Shown piece by piece: positions 48,701 to 62,240 of a stretch of 64,000 bases of DNA. The notes below the pieces were generated by a model, which saw only the letters and a program-made list of their open reading frames with translations, was not told the DNA's origin and made no database searches. The position numbers and the translations under genes were made by a program. Origin of the DNA: Drosophila pseudoobscura (taxonomy: Eukaryota; Arthropoda; Insecta; Diptera; Drosophilidae); contig NC_046681.1 in the NCBI RefSeq assembly GCF_009870125.1, positions 23,387,001-23,451,000 of the forward strand. The letters are read 5' to 3'. How positions within the stretch are numbered: position 1 is the stretch's first letter; each line of letters opens with the position of its first letter.

Positions 48701-49618
48701 CAGAGCCAGAGCCGGAGCCAGAGCCAGTGCCAGAGGCAGATGCACGGCCGGAGAGATATTTCAATAGATGAATATTCATGCTTTTCGGTCAATTATTTTA
48801 TGTTTTCGTTTGCGGAGAAAATCCAACAACATTCTATTAGTAAATCGACAAAACAAATTGGGTGAGAATTATCGCACAATGAAAATGAAACACTTGAAGT
48901 AGGATTTCATTTGGAGGGTTTCGTTTCTGTGAATGTGTGTATTCAGACATTCATAATGAAATCCTCGAGAAAATCAGTCAAATATCATAGCAATAAGATT
49001 AACCAATTAGTTTTCGACACTCTTTGTGTTTTTTGAAGTGTATTTCTATGAAAGAGTCCCCCAATGCGGGCTTAGACTTATAAATTATATTGCTATTAGC
49101 AATGGTAATAGTATCATAAATTATACGTGTGTTCCGTACCACAAAGTGGCGTAAAACAACTCAATAAATTATGGTTTAAATTATTATTTAATTTTCAAAA
49201 TGTTATTGCTTCCCAATTCATAAATTCCCACACAGAAAATATTTTTGGCTAATTTGTTACCAAGAAAAATAGCAATTGAAGGCAATAAATGTGAGATCCA
49301 CAGAGTAGACTCTTTTCCTGCTATAGAGTTAACAGAGCAACTAACAGAGAGAGAGAGTAAGAGAGAGAAGCGGCCGTCGAACAAAGAGAGGGAGAACAGC
49401 GATCGACGCTAAATATTCGGGTCCAAAGTCTCTCTCGAGCCAACGCGCAATTATTTGTTCTTAATAACATTAAAGTTAAAGCATAGCGAAATATAAATTT
49501 AAATATAAGAAAACCTGACGTCCTGGTTTAGTGTGCAACAACGAAAAACCCGAGGCCACATTTTAGAAATATTTTATTATTCAGCTCAAATATGTACATA
49601 TGTAAATATTCCAGCAGA

Positions 49619-49672
49619 ACACACACACACACACGCACACACACGCACACACATGTACATACATGCACACAT
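49619..49672. repeat. CA dinucleotide microsatellite
   Basis: (CA)n with CG and ATGT interruptions. A second, shorter CA run lies at 50025-50053. Confidence 0.9.
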
Positions 49673-52600
49673 GTTTGCATCGGTCTTAGTTGTGGCTCAT
49701 CAATTTGAGTGAAGATGAAGCTCGAGGCGTGTCCGGACATGAAATGTCTTGTGGCCGGCTCAACATTTGCCCTTAGCGCAAAATAATGAGCTAAAAATAG
49801 ACAAAAAGCCAGACGGAGCGAAGGAGAATGAAGGGGTGAAGAGTGAAGAGAGAATAGGGAGTGGGGTGGGGTGGCCCGAGAGAGGGCGGCATATGAATGG
49901 CAGAAACACAGAAAGACAAGAAAGACCTGCCTCGCAGAGAGCTTTTCATTAGACAAATGTTATTTCGCACACGCACAGGAAGGGAGACAATGCGGGGGCG
50001 TGAAACAATCAAACAATGCAACAAAGGCACACACACAAACACACACACACACATTGAGAGAAACGGTTAACAATTAAACAATGGGAGAGCAACAAGCAAA
50101 GCAATTGCAAGAACAGCAGAAACAGAAACAGAGCGAGAGAGAGGACTCGAGTGAGTGCCGCTGACAACGTCGAGGACAAATTGTTCGCCGGTCGCATTCG
50201 CATTCGCATTCCTTTGTCCTGTTTTGCTTAAATAAGCTCAAGCAGCTGTGCTTTGCCTCAGTCCCACGCCCCCTGGCAACCGGCCTCCAGCCCCTTGGCC
50301 TTCCTTTCCACCGAAAAGCCAACAAATCAGACAACAACGTTTGAAATCGCTTTCCCCTGAGCCTTTGTCAGGCATTTCCAGCTAAAAGCTTCGAGTGCCA
50401 GTCCCAAAACACTTTTCCAATTAGGCTTTTTCCTAGATACTCGTACACCAAAAATGAAAGAAGACTAAAAAGAAGAAGCTATGGCAATAGCAACAGCAAC
50501 CCTGTAATGGCGCGCTATTTTTTTTTGGCAATGCTTGGGGGCAGGGAGAGGAGGAGGAGGGGGGGTGCAAAACCCTTACAAGGACACGGACATGGACATT
50601 GTTGTACAACAATCATTTTAATCACTTTTCAGGGTCTGGCGCCCCACTTTGCGAGTATTTCGTTATACGATGGCCCACTTTTTTCGGCAAGGGGGGGGTG
50701 GGGGTGCCACTGTTTACATGCGCAATTTACTCAAGTGCTCCCACCACCCCGGAAAATGTTTATATCATTAAAAGCCTGACAATGTCTATATAATCGAGTT
50801 TTAAATAAGTTTCGGTGTTGCTTTCATGAGCGTCTTACAATTTGTGTTTTGCCCATTTTTGTTGGATTTTATTCAATTAGAGCCAGTAGCGAAGATAATG
50901 GATGTGCAGATAATAGCTAATAGCTGGCTAGAGTTTCGCAACAAACAGCTTTGATACGACAGCCAGCTTTCCAGGTGTCATAGCAGACGGGTTTCATTTC
51001 ATAGCAACAGGACAGAGGTCCAGATATTCTCGGACCGAGAATGCAAAAACAAAGTGTATTTTGCCTGTGTGCGTAATCGAGACTCGGTACTCAAAATATA
51101 CGCAATGTGTGGAGGCTTTGATTTAAGCACTTGGAATACAATTTATTTTCAATTAATTTTCTTCTCATTAATAACAGCAGAACGCGTCTGGTAGCTGGAT
51201 CCTCCTGCTTCTCTGTTCAACAATGAAGCTCAGTAAATATTTATATACAATTTCCTAGAAAATTATATACATATAATCTGAAGGATTCGCAACAAAAAAC
51301 GTATGCTTAACGACTTGGTTATCCCCAATTTTCTTATCAAAATGGATGGATGATTCTCTCTTCCCCCCCCTAGGAAATCTAATAATAAATGTTGTCCCAA
51401 AATTAGTCAAAATAACCATATGGCGGCCCATACTCGTATACTGCGATTATTCATCATTCATCCTCTGCCTATGCATCTGTGTGTGCACAATATTTCTTTA
51501 TAGACAAGCAGCTCTTTGGGTTGTAATCTACTTGGCCTACTTGGGGCTAAGTGAGCTTTTAGATAAAGTCGCTGGCGGGGCGGCTTGGCACGCACAAGCG
51601 GCCGAAGGGATATACATACATACATACATCCTACTATGCTTAGAGGGGGGCACGGACTCGACTCGACTCGGTTATGGGCTCTGGGCTAAAGTTCACTTCA
51701 AAATGTCGTGGTGGGGCTTGGGATGGGGTTGGGGCGTGGGCGTGTGGGTGTGTGGGTGCGCCTAATGTTATGCTACGGCATAATTTGTTGCTTGAAGTGA
51801 AAAATTGTCAAGCACACTCAACGTTTATATACAGCAACAAAATTGAACTTTTCGAGGTCATAGGTTTTTATTGGCTTTGTTGTGGGCCTCAGCACACGCA
51901 CACGCACAAGCCGCACACACACACACAGATATCTGTAGGATACAGTGTGAGCTCTAGCAAAGGACAGTCGCTTCCTGAGCAGATCAGTGTCCTTTATATA
52001 GGAAACCTTCCCACAGTCCCACTTCCACCCATATTGAGGCGTATACTCTTGGGTTTCACTGTACATATCCACTCTGTATGTATGATGTACGTATCTATTG
52101 AGCCCAAAAATGTATCTGAACATTTTCATGTTTATTTCGCTTGGAGGAGCATGAAGCAAAATGTCGCTGCGATTTCTGTCTCGATTGCTATTTACAAACA
52201 CAAATGTTACCCATTTTTCCCAGTTTCACAGTTTCGCTTTTCACACAAAAGTTTGAAAATTTCACTTGATTTTATTTTCATTCATTCCATCTGGTACGAG
52301 TACGAGTATTTTTGCAGCTGGCCTCCCGTCTCAGATCCTTCTCCTGGGCATACAACGTGCATCCAATATACAAGTACACACACATATATGTATGCACATA
52401 TATGTCTGTGTGTTTGTGTGTGTCCAAAGTGCAGCCATGCGGCAAGGCAACATGGAAAACGAGTGGCAAGGGAGCGGCTGGCAAGGATGTCATTTGAGGC
52501 TCAGGCATGGCCCGTGGCGCTGTCTATAGCTTGAGAGGGGGGGGTCTGGGGGCTTGTCTGAGCTGTGACTCGACTTTAAGGCCAACACTTAATTGCATAA

Positions 52601-54762
52601 GAAATTTCAGTGCATAAATATCCCACAGAATATCCACCCTAGGCCCCTCCCCCCTCTGCTCGGCTTTCCTTTATCTCTGGAGAGTACTTGCACACGAAAC
52701 CCATTATTAGGCTGCAGAATGAAAGGATTGTATTGGATTGATTGCACAATATCAAGGACAATGCCGTAGATTGTTGTCATCAAAGTGGTTTCTGAGGCGA
52801 GACGGGAGCCACTCAAACTGCGACACAAATTTGTTTAAGTTGTTTACTGACTGAGATTAGATTAGGAAACCTTTAAATATATTAACATTATCAGATTAGG
52901 AATCATTAGGAATGAATTGTTTGGCAGATTAGCCCGACTATAGAATGTGGATCCTTTGTGGCTGAATTTCCTGCGGGTATTATGATTATGCCTTGATTAT
53001 ATTTATTTGCGGCTTTTAATTAAAGACATTTCCTAATATTCTTTGGAGACTTGGGGGTCGGAAGTATTTTGTAATAATGTTGTTTCAAATGTACACTTTG
53101 TAAATGGCAAAAAGAGACCGACAAAGTTAAGTCCAAACATATTTCTATAATTTATCCGAATAATAATTTACGTACTATATAATTTGTACTACATTTAATA
53201 CCCCCAATCCAATCTACAACTGCAATTATTTGAATCCAGTTGTAAGCCCTGGCATACCATTCTTTTCATTACAAAAACCAAACACATAAATTACGATCTC
53301 CACTAATTAGTTAAACCCTCAGTACTGCTTCTTCCAAATTTGTTGTGCTTCTCCATTGTTTTAACTTCCAGACCATCGTGTGGGAGGGGGGATGAAGACA
53401 AGCAACAGGCTCTGCACCATGGCTTATCCCGTGTGCCCTGACCAAACAGTTTTTCCAGGACGCCCCTGCCCGTAGGTCCCAACACAAAGCAACAGCCACA
53501 TGGCACATGGCACATGGCACAGCATAAAAGCGCCATAAAAAAGCGGAGCAAAAGACAAGCGACCATCACCGGATGGGGAGGGCAATGGGCCGACGGAGCG
53601 ATGGGGCAGGCACATAAAACCGAACAATTTCTAAAAATCAAATGTGACAACTTTTACCAAAATTAAAATCAGCAAAAGTGAAGCCAAAACAGCCAGAGGC
53701 CAAGCGGAAAAGAAGGGACAGAAAAACTCGAAGCGAAGAAAAAAGCATAAAAACGAAATAGGAAAAGCGAATGGCAGACACACACACACACACACAGATA
53801 GCTGAATGGGGATGGGGTGGCAGATGGGAAGAGTGGGTGTGAGACGCGGTAGAGCAGAAATGGGATGGGGGGAAAACCGAGTCCGAATCATTGATGCCAA
53901 ACGGAAATGTGCGCACTTTTAAGAAGTGCACTAAAAATGGCGACGAGCACTTCCGTTGATGGTTGGTCGGGCCATAGATGGGGGCCCTGGACTTCTCAGA
54001 ACATTGACTAGTTTCTGCCACTGTGGCATGAAAACATCCGCAACTTTCTTCAGAAAAATAAATAAAGTTTCTAATGGCAGAATTTTGCGAATGGAGGTGC
54101 AAAGGTAAGCTCTCTAGTTATGATAAGTAAACAATTTTTACTAGGGATGCGCAGGCAATGGAAAAATGTCTGAAAATCGGTTAAAGGAAAAACCACAGGC
54201 ACTGCGCTTTAAGGATGAGAAAGTTTGCCACAATGGCCACGTACCACTGTGAATTAGCTGATTCGTGCAGATTGAGGACTAGACTTGCCAGAGCTTTCTT
54301 TCAAAGCGGAAAACAAGGAAGAGAAAACAAATGTTCGCACGAAAGTTGAATGATAGCCGGAGGAGAGCTGCAGGCCAGGGCAGGCCGAGAAATCAGGAAC
54401 GCGGCACGAACACAGCTAGACAGCAGTTAAGGAGGAATTGGAATAGCAATTGCAGCCCCCAAGTCCGTCCGGACGGGCGTGGGGATGTGGCCCGTGTTGT
54501 CGGGTATGTAAACAAGGGCCGTTCCGTTCCACAAGTAATTCCAAATTGCATTTCAAGTGCTTTAAATGCTGGGGAGAGAACGGACGAGGCACGCAGCCGC
54601 TGAGAATGGGGATGTGGCGGATGTGGCTGCCTCTTCATTAGCACCACATGGCATATGATTAATATCATTACAAGTCCGTAATGAACTTTGGTTTACTGTC
54701 GACAAACATCATCATCATTATCATCATCAGTGGAGTATTCCTTCCTTCCTGCCTGCCTGACA

Positions 54763-54808
54763 GTCTCTCTCTCTCTCTCTGTCCCTCTTTCATTCTCTCT
54801 CTCTCTTT
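54763..54808. repeat. CT-rich microsatellite
   Basis: Two (CT)n runs are split by GTCCCTCTTTCATT. The GA-type complement is a potential GAGA-factor target. Confidence 0.8.
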
Positions 54809-55000
54809 CGGTGGATGGCTAATTGCTAAATGGCAGAGCATAACACTGTCGCTGGTTCTGGTTCTGGAACTGCCACCGCACTGTACTGATGCTGTTCACT
54901 TGAGCAGAAACTGGGCAACGTTTTGGCCTGGAAACAGGCAATAAAATTTGGTCAAAACGCAGAGGCATAGATAAGCGTCAAACTGCTCACACATTTTCAT

Positions 55001-55154
55001 CCATCCCACTGCCGTCCCACTGCCATACCACTGCCGTCCCACTGCCATCCCACAGCCATCCCACTGCCACCCCACAGCCATCCCACTGCCATCCCACTGC
55101 CATCCCACTGCTATACCACTGCCCTCCCACAGCCATCCCACAGCCATCCCACTG
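55001..55154. repeat. 11-bp minisatellite, 14 tandem copies
   Basis: The consensus unit CCATCCCACTG repeats 14 times without gaps. Variants are CCG, CAG-ending and CTATACC units. Because 33 bases equal three units, the minus strand stays open through it and would read as an 11-residue Gly/Trp-rich repeat, but no gene context supports translation. Confidence 0.95.
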
Positions 55155-55485
55155 CCTCGCCTGGGAACGCGCTCAAGCGTGAATATTAAACGTTTGCTTA
55201 GAACCGCTGGGAGGGAGGCCAAAGCAAAAGCCTGGTCCACCCATCCCTCCGTCCAGGCGACAGGCGAACACAACGTTTGGACAAACTTTGTTCGGGGGAA
55301 AACTTCTGGCCCAAAGGCAAAACTTTGCATCCGAAATGGAGAAGCAGATATGCAAATAGCGCAGCAAGTACAGGAGCTTCCGGGGAATACTGTGTAGGTT
55401 CGGTTTAGATAAGCAGCTCGCGCTAGCCACCAATATCCGTATTAGATGGTTTATTAAATACATTTTTACTTTACCCCACATTCCG

Positions 55486-56091
55486 TTATTGGTTTTTTGA
55501 TCTGTTTCGGATTCTTTCACTGAAACGTAATCGAATCCCGGGTGCCTTCGAAGGCCCCCTCCGGCGCTTCAAGACCTTCATGGCGGTGTCTGTGTTGCAA
55601 TTCAGATGTAGCCTCTTGTAAATTTTGTGCTTGGACAACGTCACCAAGATGATCAGAGACAGTGGCAGTGTAATGCCGCCAATCCAGAACTCTTCGTATA
55701 ACTGATAGTTTGATTCCGACACACAGCGAAATTTACGCAGTGTTAGCTGAAGCAACAGGATGGTCAACAACTCCAGGAAGTGCCAAACCACCACCATGCC
55801 GAAGTATATCACACATATCGATACAACTAGCTCGAAGAGGAATTTATATAGCCTGCCTTGCATACTGGGGATTGACTGGGGCATCTTAACCCTGTCCACA
55901 CACTGGCCCAGAACGGCCACGAAGACCACTATCGAGGGTAGCATGGGTCTTTTCGAAGTAATCTCAATTGTACGCCAGTGATGCCATTGGTAGAACAGGA
56001 AGAGCAGGGCAGCCAGTCCCACCATGAGCCAATGTGCCATTGCTATGGATAATAAATTAATTGCCGAAACATTGCGTAATATCCATTCCAA
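55486..56091 (-). CDS. Unrecognised intronless multi-pass membrane protein, 201 residues
   Basis: A single open frame runs from ATG at 56091 to a stop at 55486. A second in-frame ATG at 56043 (GCA-ATG-GCA) gives 185 residues and may be the real start. Hydrophobic stretches lie at about 16-34 (AMAHWLMVGLAALLFLFYQW), 50-65, 88-122 and 142-160, followed by a basic tail (KRRRGPSK, RIRNRSKNQ). This pattern, with polar loops and a strongly positive end, is far from random AT-rich frames, so a real gene is likely. I do not recognise the family. It could be an integral membrane protein with four helices and both ends cytosolic. It lies on the same strand as the receptor and may be nested in its 5' intron. 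Confidence 0.65.
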   Translation of the reverse strand: MEWILRNVSAINLLSIAMAHWLMVGLAALLFLFYQWHHWRTIEITSKRPMLPSIVVFVAVLGQCVDRVKMPQSIPSMQGRLYKFLFELVVSICVIYFGMVVVWHFLELLTILLLQLTLRKFRCVSESNYQLYEEFWIGGITLPLSLIILVTLSKHKIYKRLHLNCNTDTAMKVLKRRRGPSKAPGIRLRFSERIRNRSKNQ

Positions 56092-57155
56092 TATACCTAC
56101 TCGTATTTACTTTCGAAATTCGGGGATTGCGTTTTGTATTATTGTATAGAATAGTTTTATTGTGTGTACTTTCAAACGATTACTAAAAATCTGTCTGGAA
56201 TTGCGTTTAAAAAGACAAAAATTTGACAGCCGATGTTTGCTTTGATTGCACAAAACTCAAATACTTCAGAGACTCTCAAAGTGGCATGAATTTTGAGCTG
56301 CTTAGATCGTGCCCTTCCGCTTTTATCAGAATTTCTTACAATCCACTGCCCTGTGGATATAATCATGTATGATAAATAAGAATCCTAAGAAATTTTTGTT
56401 CTCATTGAAACATTTTGTTCTTATTGAAGCTGAAAGTCCACCGATGTCTTGTAGTTGTGTTGATTTAATTCGCAATTTTAAAAAGGTTCATTGTTTCAGC
56501 AAAAGTGATTCTTTGAACCAGTACAATATTTTAGACAAGGTGCAAAAGTTACAAAAATCGTAAGCTCGTATCACCAGCGACCAATTTGTAGGGTGGTCCA
56601 CTACTGACACACAGACACACCCACACACCCACACAAAAACGCCCATAAATTTGAGTGCCCAAAAATTCGAAGCGAAGAAGCGCCGCCTCTCCTTCTCTCA
56701 TTTGCTTTGATATGAAAAGGTAAACGGACTACCTTGAATGGCGGTGAGGTTAAGTGGATGGGCAGCCCCGGTTCTCTCTGGTTTTGATCTTTGCAGCGTA
56801 ATAATTTCCCCTTCGAAATCCGTTCCGACCATGTGCTAATCACAGAGCGCGTCCTTGAAAGCCAGGGGGCAGGGGTGGCCCCCACCACCGCCTACCCAGT
56901 AAAACGGTACAAATTGTATTCCATTCAATGCAGTTGGCTGTTGGCCGCTCTTTAAGCCATAAATCGAGGTGCCCAGTGGAATGCAGGGCATTGCGGTACA
57001 TTAATATGCAAAGCACGCGGCACGTCATTAGTGGAGGCGGGCAGGCAACAGGCAGCAGGGCGGCGGGCGAGGGGTGGGGGGCATGGTTGGGAGTAAGTGA
57101 GTCAACATAATGAATTATGCCACGCCTAACGAGTACACAGCAGCCAGCATGGCGC

Positions 57156-57191
57156 TGCCCTGCCCTGCCCTGCCCTGCCATGCCCTGCCCG
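57156..57191. repeat. CCCTG pentanucleotide repeat
   Basis: About seven tandem CCCTG units, one reading CCATG. Confidence 0.9.
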
Positions 57192-59400
57192 GCTCTTCCT
57201 TCTCTTCTTTTTGTGGGCGCGGCAGAAAAATCCAATAAAAATTCAATAAATTCCCCACAATTCCCCGTTATGGTGTGCTCGAGTTTGTGTGGGTGTCGGT
57301 GTGCGTGTGAGAGTGAGGGGGTTAAGGCATTGCACGTGGAGCTAAGCGAGTAATAGGCCCCTCCTGGAGACCACACAAAGAACAAAGTTCCGTGGCTGGT
57401 TGTCTACGTCCGAGTAGAAGGTAAATACAGTGGAACTTCTTCCATTAGGAGATGTTCACGCCTGACACGGGCAATTTTCTGTTCAGATCGGGAAAAAACA
57501 CAATATAGATTTTCTGCTTTTCCAGGAGTAGAATATATTCTGCCTCAAGTTGTTGTATTTCGTATGTTTGATGCTTGCTTTTTTTGCGTTCGTTGAGTGA
57601 AGAGTGAGAGAGAAAAAACCGAACTTATCGGATCTGTCGAGAACGATTCGATGTTATGAGAAAGCTGAAGCGCTGATTCGAACGGACTGAACGAAACGAA
57701 TCCTGCCGAATCCTGCCGAATCGATTCGATTGTCCGTTCAAGGGACATAGATCTAGTATTTATGTAGATTTTCATCTGATAAAGACCACGAATAGTACAC
57801 CTTGTATACTGCGGCGTGAAGTGATTATCTGATCAAAATTGGAGCACCATCTTCCAGGGTATAAAATTCTCTATAAAACAGGATAAATATAAAAGGATTT
57901 ATGTTCTAGCTGTAGGTCTTATCGGTGGGAACTTTCGTCCTTGCTCCATTTGCCATTTTGTGCTTTGTTACAATGAAATTTTCCATGTCGTTGAGTACTC
58001 ATCTTAGGACAGTTATTTCCGTAGTAGTTCAATCATTTCTAAATCATCTAAAGATCTAATTTGTTTGTAATTCAACACCTCAGGTCGTGTATACCTTATA
58101 TACACACGTATGTATGTATTGCAAAGACTATTATGTAAATGGAGTCTTCATGCTAGAGAAGTGTATGAAGGCTGTACGAAAAACACATCATTTACTTTTC
58201 AATTTTCTTCGCTGTGTGGGTGGGTGCCACAACATTGAGAAGGAGGCAGGAGGCAGGAGGCAGTCGTGACGTGTCTGCGTGAGCGGCGCCTATAAATAGA
58301 CAGTGGGAATGGCGAATAGCAAATGCCAAAAGCGACAACCGGAAGTCGGAGTAGCCGATGATATATGGATGTGTAGGAAATTATGTCAAAAAGAGTGTGG
58401 GATGGCAGGAGCACAAGTTAGACGCAAGTTGAAAATATAAATGAACGTAAATAACCATTTTGGCATCTCAAAATGAAAGAATTCTTTGCTTAAACACAAA
58501 CAGATTCATTTCATATACGGAATAAAGTTAAAGAAGTGGAAACTGGAAATCCGGATATGGTTGAGAAATTCGAGTTCCTCGGCGACAGTGCTGTAAAAGT
58601 TAACGGGAAAGGCCTGAGGGAATTTAATTTAAACCCCCATAGGCAGGCACCATCATAGAATAGCTGAAAAATTCCATGGCGATTATTTTACACAATCATA
58701 GATGCCCAATCCCTTATAGCCCAGATGGTTACCCGTCAGAGCAGGAATATTAAATTTCATAAAAATTGGCTTGTGCTTCCGTCTGCAGTCTCTCTCCAGC
58801 TGCTGGGCGTAATTAATTTACGAGAAAAATAGGGTTAATATAGCGCAGGGCATAGCCCTACGACTCGTGGACTCGTGGCGAGATGATGGCCCGAGATGAA
58901 CGGGTCTCCGTTTCATATCAGAGCCGTGCTCGCTCATGTCAACACAGTCATCAACTGGCTGTCGCTTAAATTGCTGTCACTGCTGCGGACGCGGTCTTGC
59001 TGTCGACCCTTTTCCTTCCCTTTTTCGAGATGCCTTCAGGCAAATGATGCCTATTTGATCAGGGCCAAAGGATAAACAAAACGAACGAGCAAGCAAGCAA
59101 GCGACCAACGCAGCAAAAAAAAAAATGCACAAAGTCTGCCACGGATGCAACGAATTGGGAATACCCTTGGCAAAGCGGCCAGGATCTGAGCTGAAAACGG
59201 ATAAATATGTACATACATATCACTGCTAAAGGGAGAGGGTTTAGGGCAGGCTCCCACATGATGTGCTAAAAGAGATCGAAAATGTATCGGAAAGGGTATA
59301 CAAAAAAGTATACGTCAAATCGGGGAGCACATTAAACGAATGCAAAAAGGAAAACGAAAAGCAAGAAAGGAAAGGCAAATGGTTCTCTCGCCATTCCGGT

Positions 59401-59492
59401 TGCTCTGCTCTGCTCTGCTCTGCTCATCTCTGCTCTGCTTTCCTCTGCTCTGCTCTGCTTTCCTCTGCTCTGCTCTGCTCTGTTCTGTTCTG
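59401..59492. repeat. CTCTG/TGCTC pentanucleotide repeat
   Basis: About 18 units of CTCTG with a few CATCT and TTTCC interruptions and a closing (TTCTG)n. It is the largest pentamer array in the window. Confidence 0.9.
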
Positions 59493-59766
59493 GGAAAGTC
59501 AGTAAGACAACAAACGACCGACATACTAACCTAAAGTTATATGGCCCGGGTCAGCAGTTGGCAGTTACGCCTTTTCCATGGTTAACCAATTCAGTTTTGA
59601 TGTTGTAGATGGGTATTTCCGACTGGTTGCTGGCTGTTGTTGTTGTTGTTGCTGGTGTCGCTTTCTATGTAAATTTTTATGAGCGCGCGCATCAAATAAA
59701 ATTAATACCAGAAACTCTTGTTGATTTTGGTTGATTTTGGGTTTTCTACTTGTTTTTTTTTTGTTC

Positions 59767-59792
59767 GTTGGATTGGATTGGATTGGATGGGA
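59767..59792. repeat. GGATT pentanucleotide repeat
   Basis: About four tandem units of TTGGA, followed by TGGGATTG. Confidence 0.75.
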
Positions 59793-62199
59793 TTGTTGCA
59801 GTTGATTTAGCGCTGGTTTAACTCGGGTAGATGGCAGAGCGCACTCGTTTCGCGTGTGATAGTTTCTGGTTGAAAAATTAAATTATGCGCCGCATTCTTC
59901 AGTTGATATTTTCGTTTGTAGTGTCATGTTTCTATTGATTTTTTTGAAATTGAATTTTCGGTTTGCGTTAGTGGTGTATTTGGCTGGGGACTAATTGGAT
60001 TTGAGAAGAATAAATAAAACCGTCCCTTCATGGTTTCCTTTTTAAAGAGTCAGTTGACATTGTTCACAATTCACACTATTCCGAGTCGATCAACCATTTT
60101 GCAGTATTAAGTTGAACTGTTTTTAAGCATTTATGGATTTTTTTTAACCGCCAAAACAACGTTTCAATAAAAAATTACGCCGCACACATGGAACATAAAT
60201 GTCCATATTGATTATTGAACCATAAATCCTGGGGCTTACCAAGGAAGCTCCGATACTGCTCACAGAAGTAAACAATTTTTTATGCTCCACGTTCGGGCGG
60301 TTAAATCAAGCAATCAATATATGTATGTATAGTACGTATCTTTATTGCTGGCCAGCAGCTCCTCAAAGTATGCAATCAAAAGTTTTAAGGATTGCAATTT
60401 CTAAGAATTTTTGCAGGAAACTTTTTGCACATTTTTATTTGTTTTTGTTTTGGTTTTTTTTTTACCAATTTTGAGTTAAGTTTGGTGCTCAAGAAAATTG
60501 AAAGAAAAATCTGATACTCCTCAAGTTAAGAAATAAAAACTTCTTTGATTGCAGTCCGAAAAAGTTTTCCTAACAAATTGCAAGAAAAGGTGACCATAAA
60601 TGAAAATATTAAAGTTTTTTGCCACACTTTGCCAACAGATGGTCATTTAATTACAAAATGAAAAATCAAATTTTTCTCGCTAACATTATTCTGGAGAGAA
60701 TATTTGACCAATATTTCAGAAAAATGCTTAACTCATGGATCTTTTGGATTAGACGATTTATCTATTATATATTTTATGCCTAGTGGTAGATTTCCATACA
60801 GATCTAAGAGATGGTTTCTCATCCTTCACTGCTTTTCAATGAAAATTCCCATAGGACAGATTTTGCACCAATTATGAAAATTTCAACAAAAAATATTCCA
60901 GCACTCAAAAAAGTTTATTAAAGCCAACCAGAAACTGAGACAAAAAAGAGAGCCATAAAACGGAGGCGCCGAAACTTTTTCCGGATTAAATAGAATCCTA
61001 CGGTTCTTTTGCATGCACCTTCCGCTGCTCCCTCTACCTCTGCCTCTGCCTCTGCTCCTACCCTGCCCGCTGCCGGCGACTCGTATTCCTTCTTGTACTT
61101 ATACATACATACTCGTACATACACTCATGTACACTCATAAGAAAAGACGGCGTCGCCGTCGACGTTAACAGAGCAAAACAAGCGCGCGTTAGCTGCTGCT
61201 GCTGCTTCTTCTGCTGCTTTCAAAATAACTCTAGGATACACAAAAAGACATCCTGTGGCCTCGAATATGTGTTTGTGTGTCTGGGTGTGTGTGTATGTGT
61301 GTGTGAAGCACACAAAGGTGAAACTTTTGCCAGGAAGAACTCCTTGTTGTTGTAGCTGTCGCTACCACCGCTAGTCTGCAGTCGCTGCTCTGCCGCCGCT
61401 ACTTTGACGCTGCCGAGGAATGTTGATAGCTCCGAAGTACAAAGCGTTTGCCTGACAAATTAACGATGGATGGCTGGGCCAAACGAATGGAAACGAAACG
61501 AAGGGAAAATGCACGAGAAATGCGTATAAAAATATATTTTGGTCATAAATTAAATGATTTGCACACTGTAGCCGGGCGACGAGACGGGTTTAACGGGAAC
61601 GGGCGGACAGCACGCGCGCAAAACTAACGAAGCGGGTCAGCAGCAGCATAAAACAGCAGCAGAGGCAGTAGCAGCAGCATACATAGTACACACGAATACA
61701 TAAGCAGCGCAGCATATTTGCGTGTGTGGGTGCGTCGCAAGGGACGTGTATTAATGCCGCCGCACTAAGCGCGCAAAAACCGACAGATACACGAGCATTT
61801 AACACCCAAAAAATGCGTGGCGCATGCTGAAAAGAGAGCACAGCCCCTGCTGCCCCTCAAAAAAGAACTGTTGAAACGGCACATGGGTATTACACCATGC
61901 ATTTTTTTGATTATTCTGCAATTTCACTATTATTACGGTTATTTCTTCTTTTTTTGTTTGTGTGTATTTCACATACTCCTTTGGATTTAAGCAAAAATGA
62001 TTTCAATTTTATTGTTAGGCACACTGGTTCAACTGGAATCTCCTGCTGCTGCCACACATAAGCGGAGTGCGCGTAAGCTCACGTTTAACTCAACTGAGGA
62101 GGACTTTTTCTATGCTCTGCGAGCAGGATTTAGACCAGGCATAACTGGGTGTAAAACTTAGGGTCATCCCCTTCGGAGACTAAAAGTTGTTTTCGCCAG

Positions 62200-62240
62200 G
62201 ATCTCTCTCTCGCTCGCCCGCTCTCTCTCTCGCTCTCTGA
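62200..62240. repeat. CT/CGCT-rich tract
   Basis: CTCTCTCTCG-type repeats with CGCT interruptions. Possible GAGA-factor sites on the opposite strand. Confidence 0.7.

Larger units (their letters stand above)
45211..55485. other. Repeat-rich non-coding region upstream of the receptor start exon
   Basis: About 10 kb without a splice-consistent coding exon on either strand. A strong minus-strand acceptor (TTTCTCAATTTCGCAG) at 45361 shows that at least one receptor leader exon lies further to the right, so part of this stretch is probably 5' intron. It contains dispersed repeat copy 3, a CA repeat, an 11-bp minisatellite, and several GGCTG and CCAGAG runs (48215-48240, 48700-48740). Confidence 0.6.

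Noticed and set aside
51346-52534. Plus-strand frames of 139 and 286 codons
   Set aside because: They run through CA, GTGGG and ATAC simple repeats, have no domain, overlap each other in different frames and lack splice or start context. Long by chance in repeat-rich DNA.
54896-55330. Minus-strand 144-codon frame through the minisatellite
   Set aside because: It is open only because three 11-bp units make 33 bases. No supporting start, domain or flanking coding sequence.
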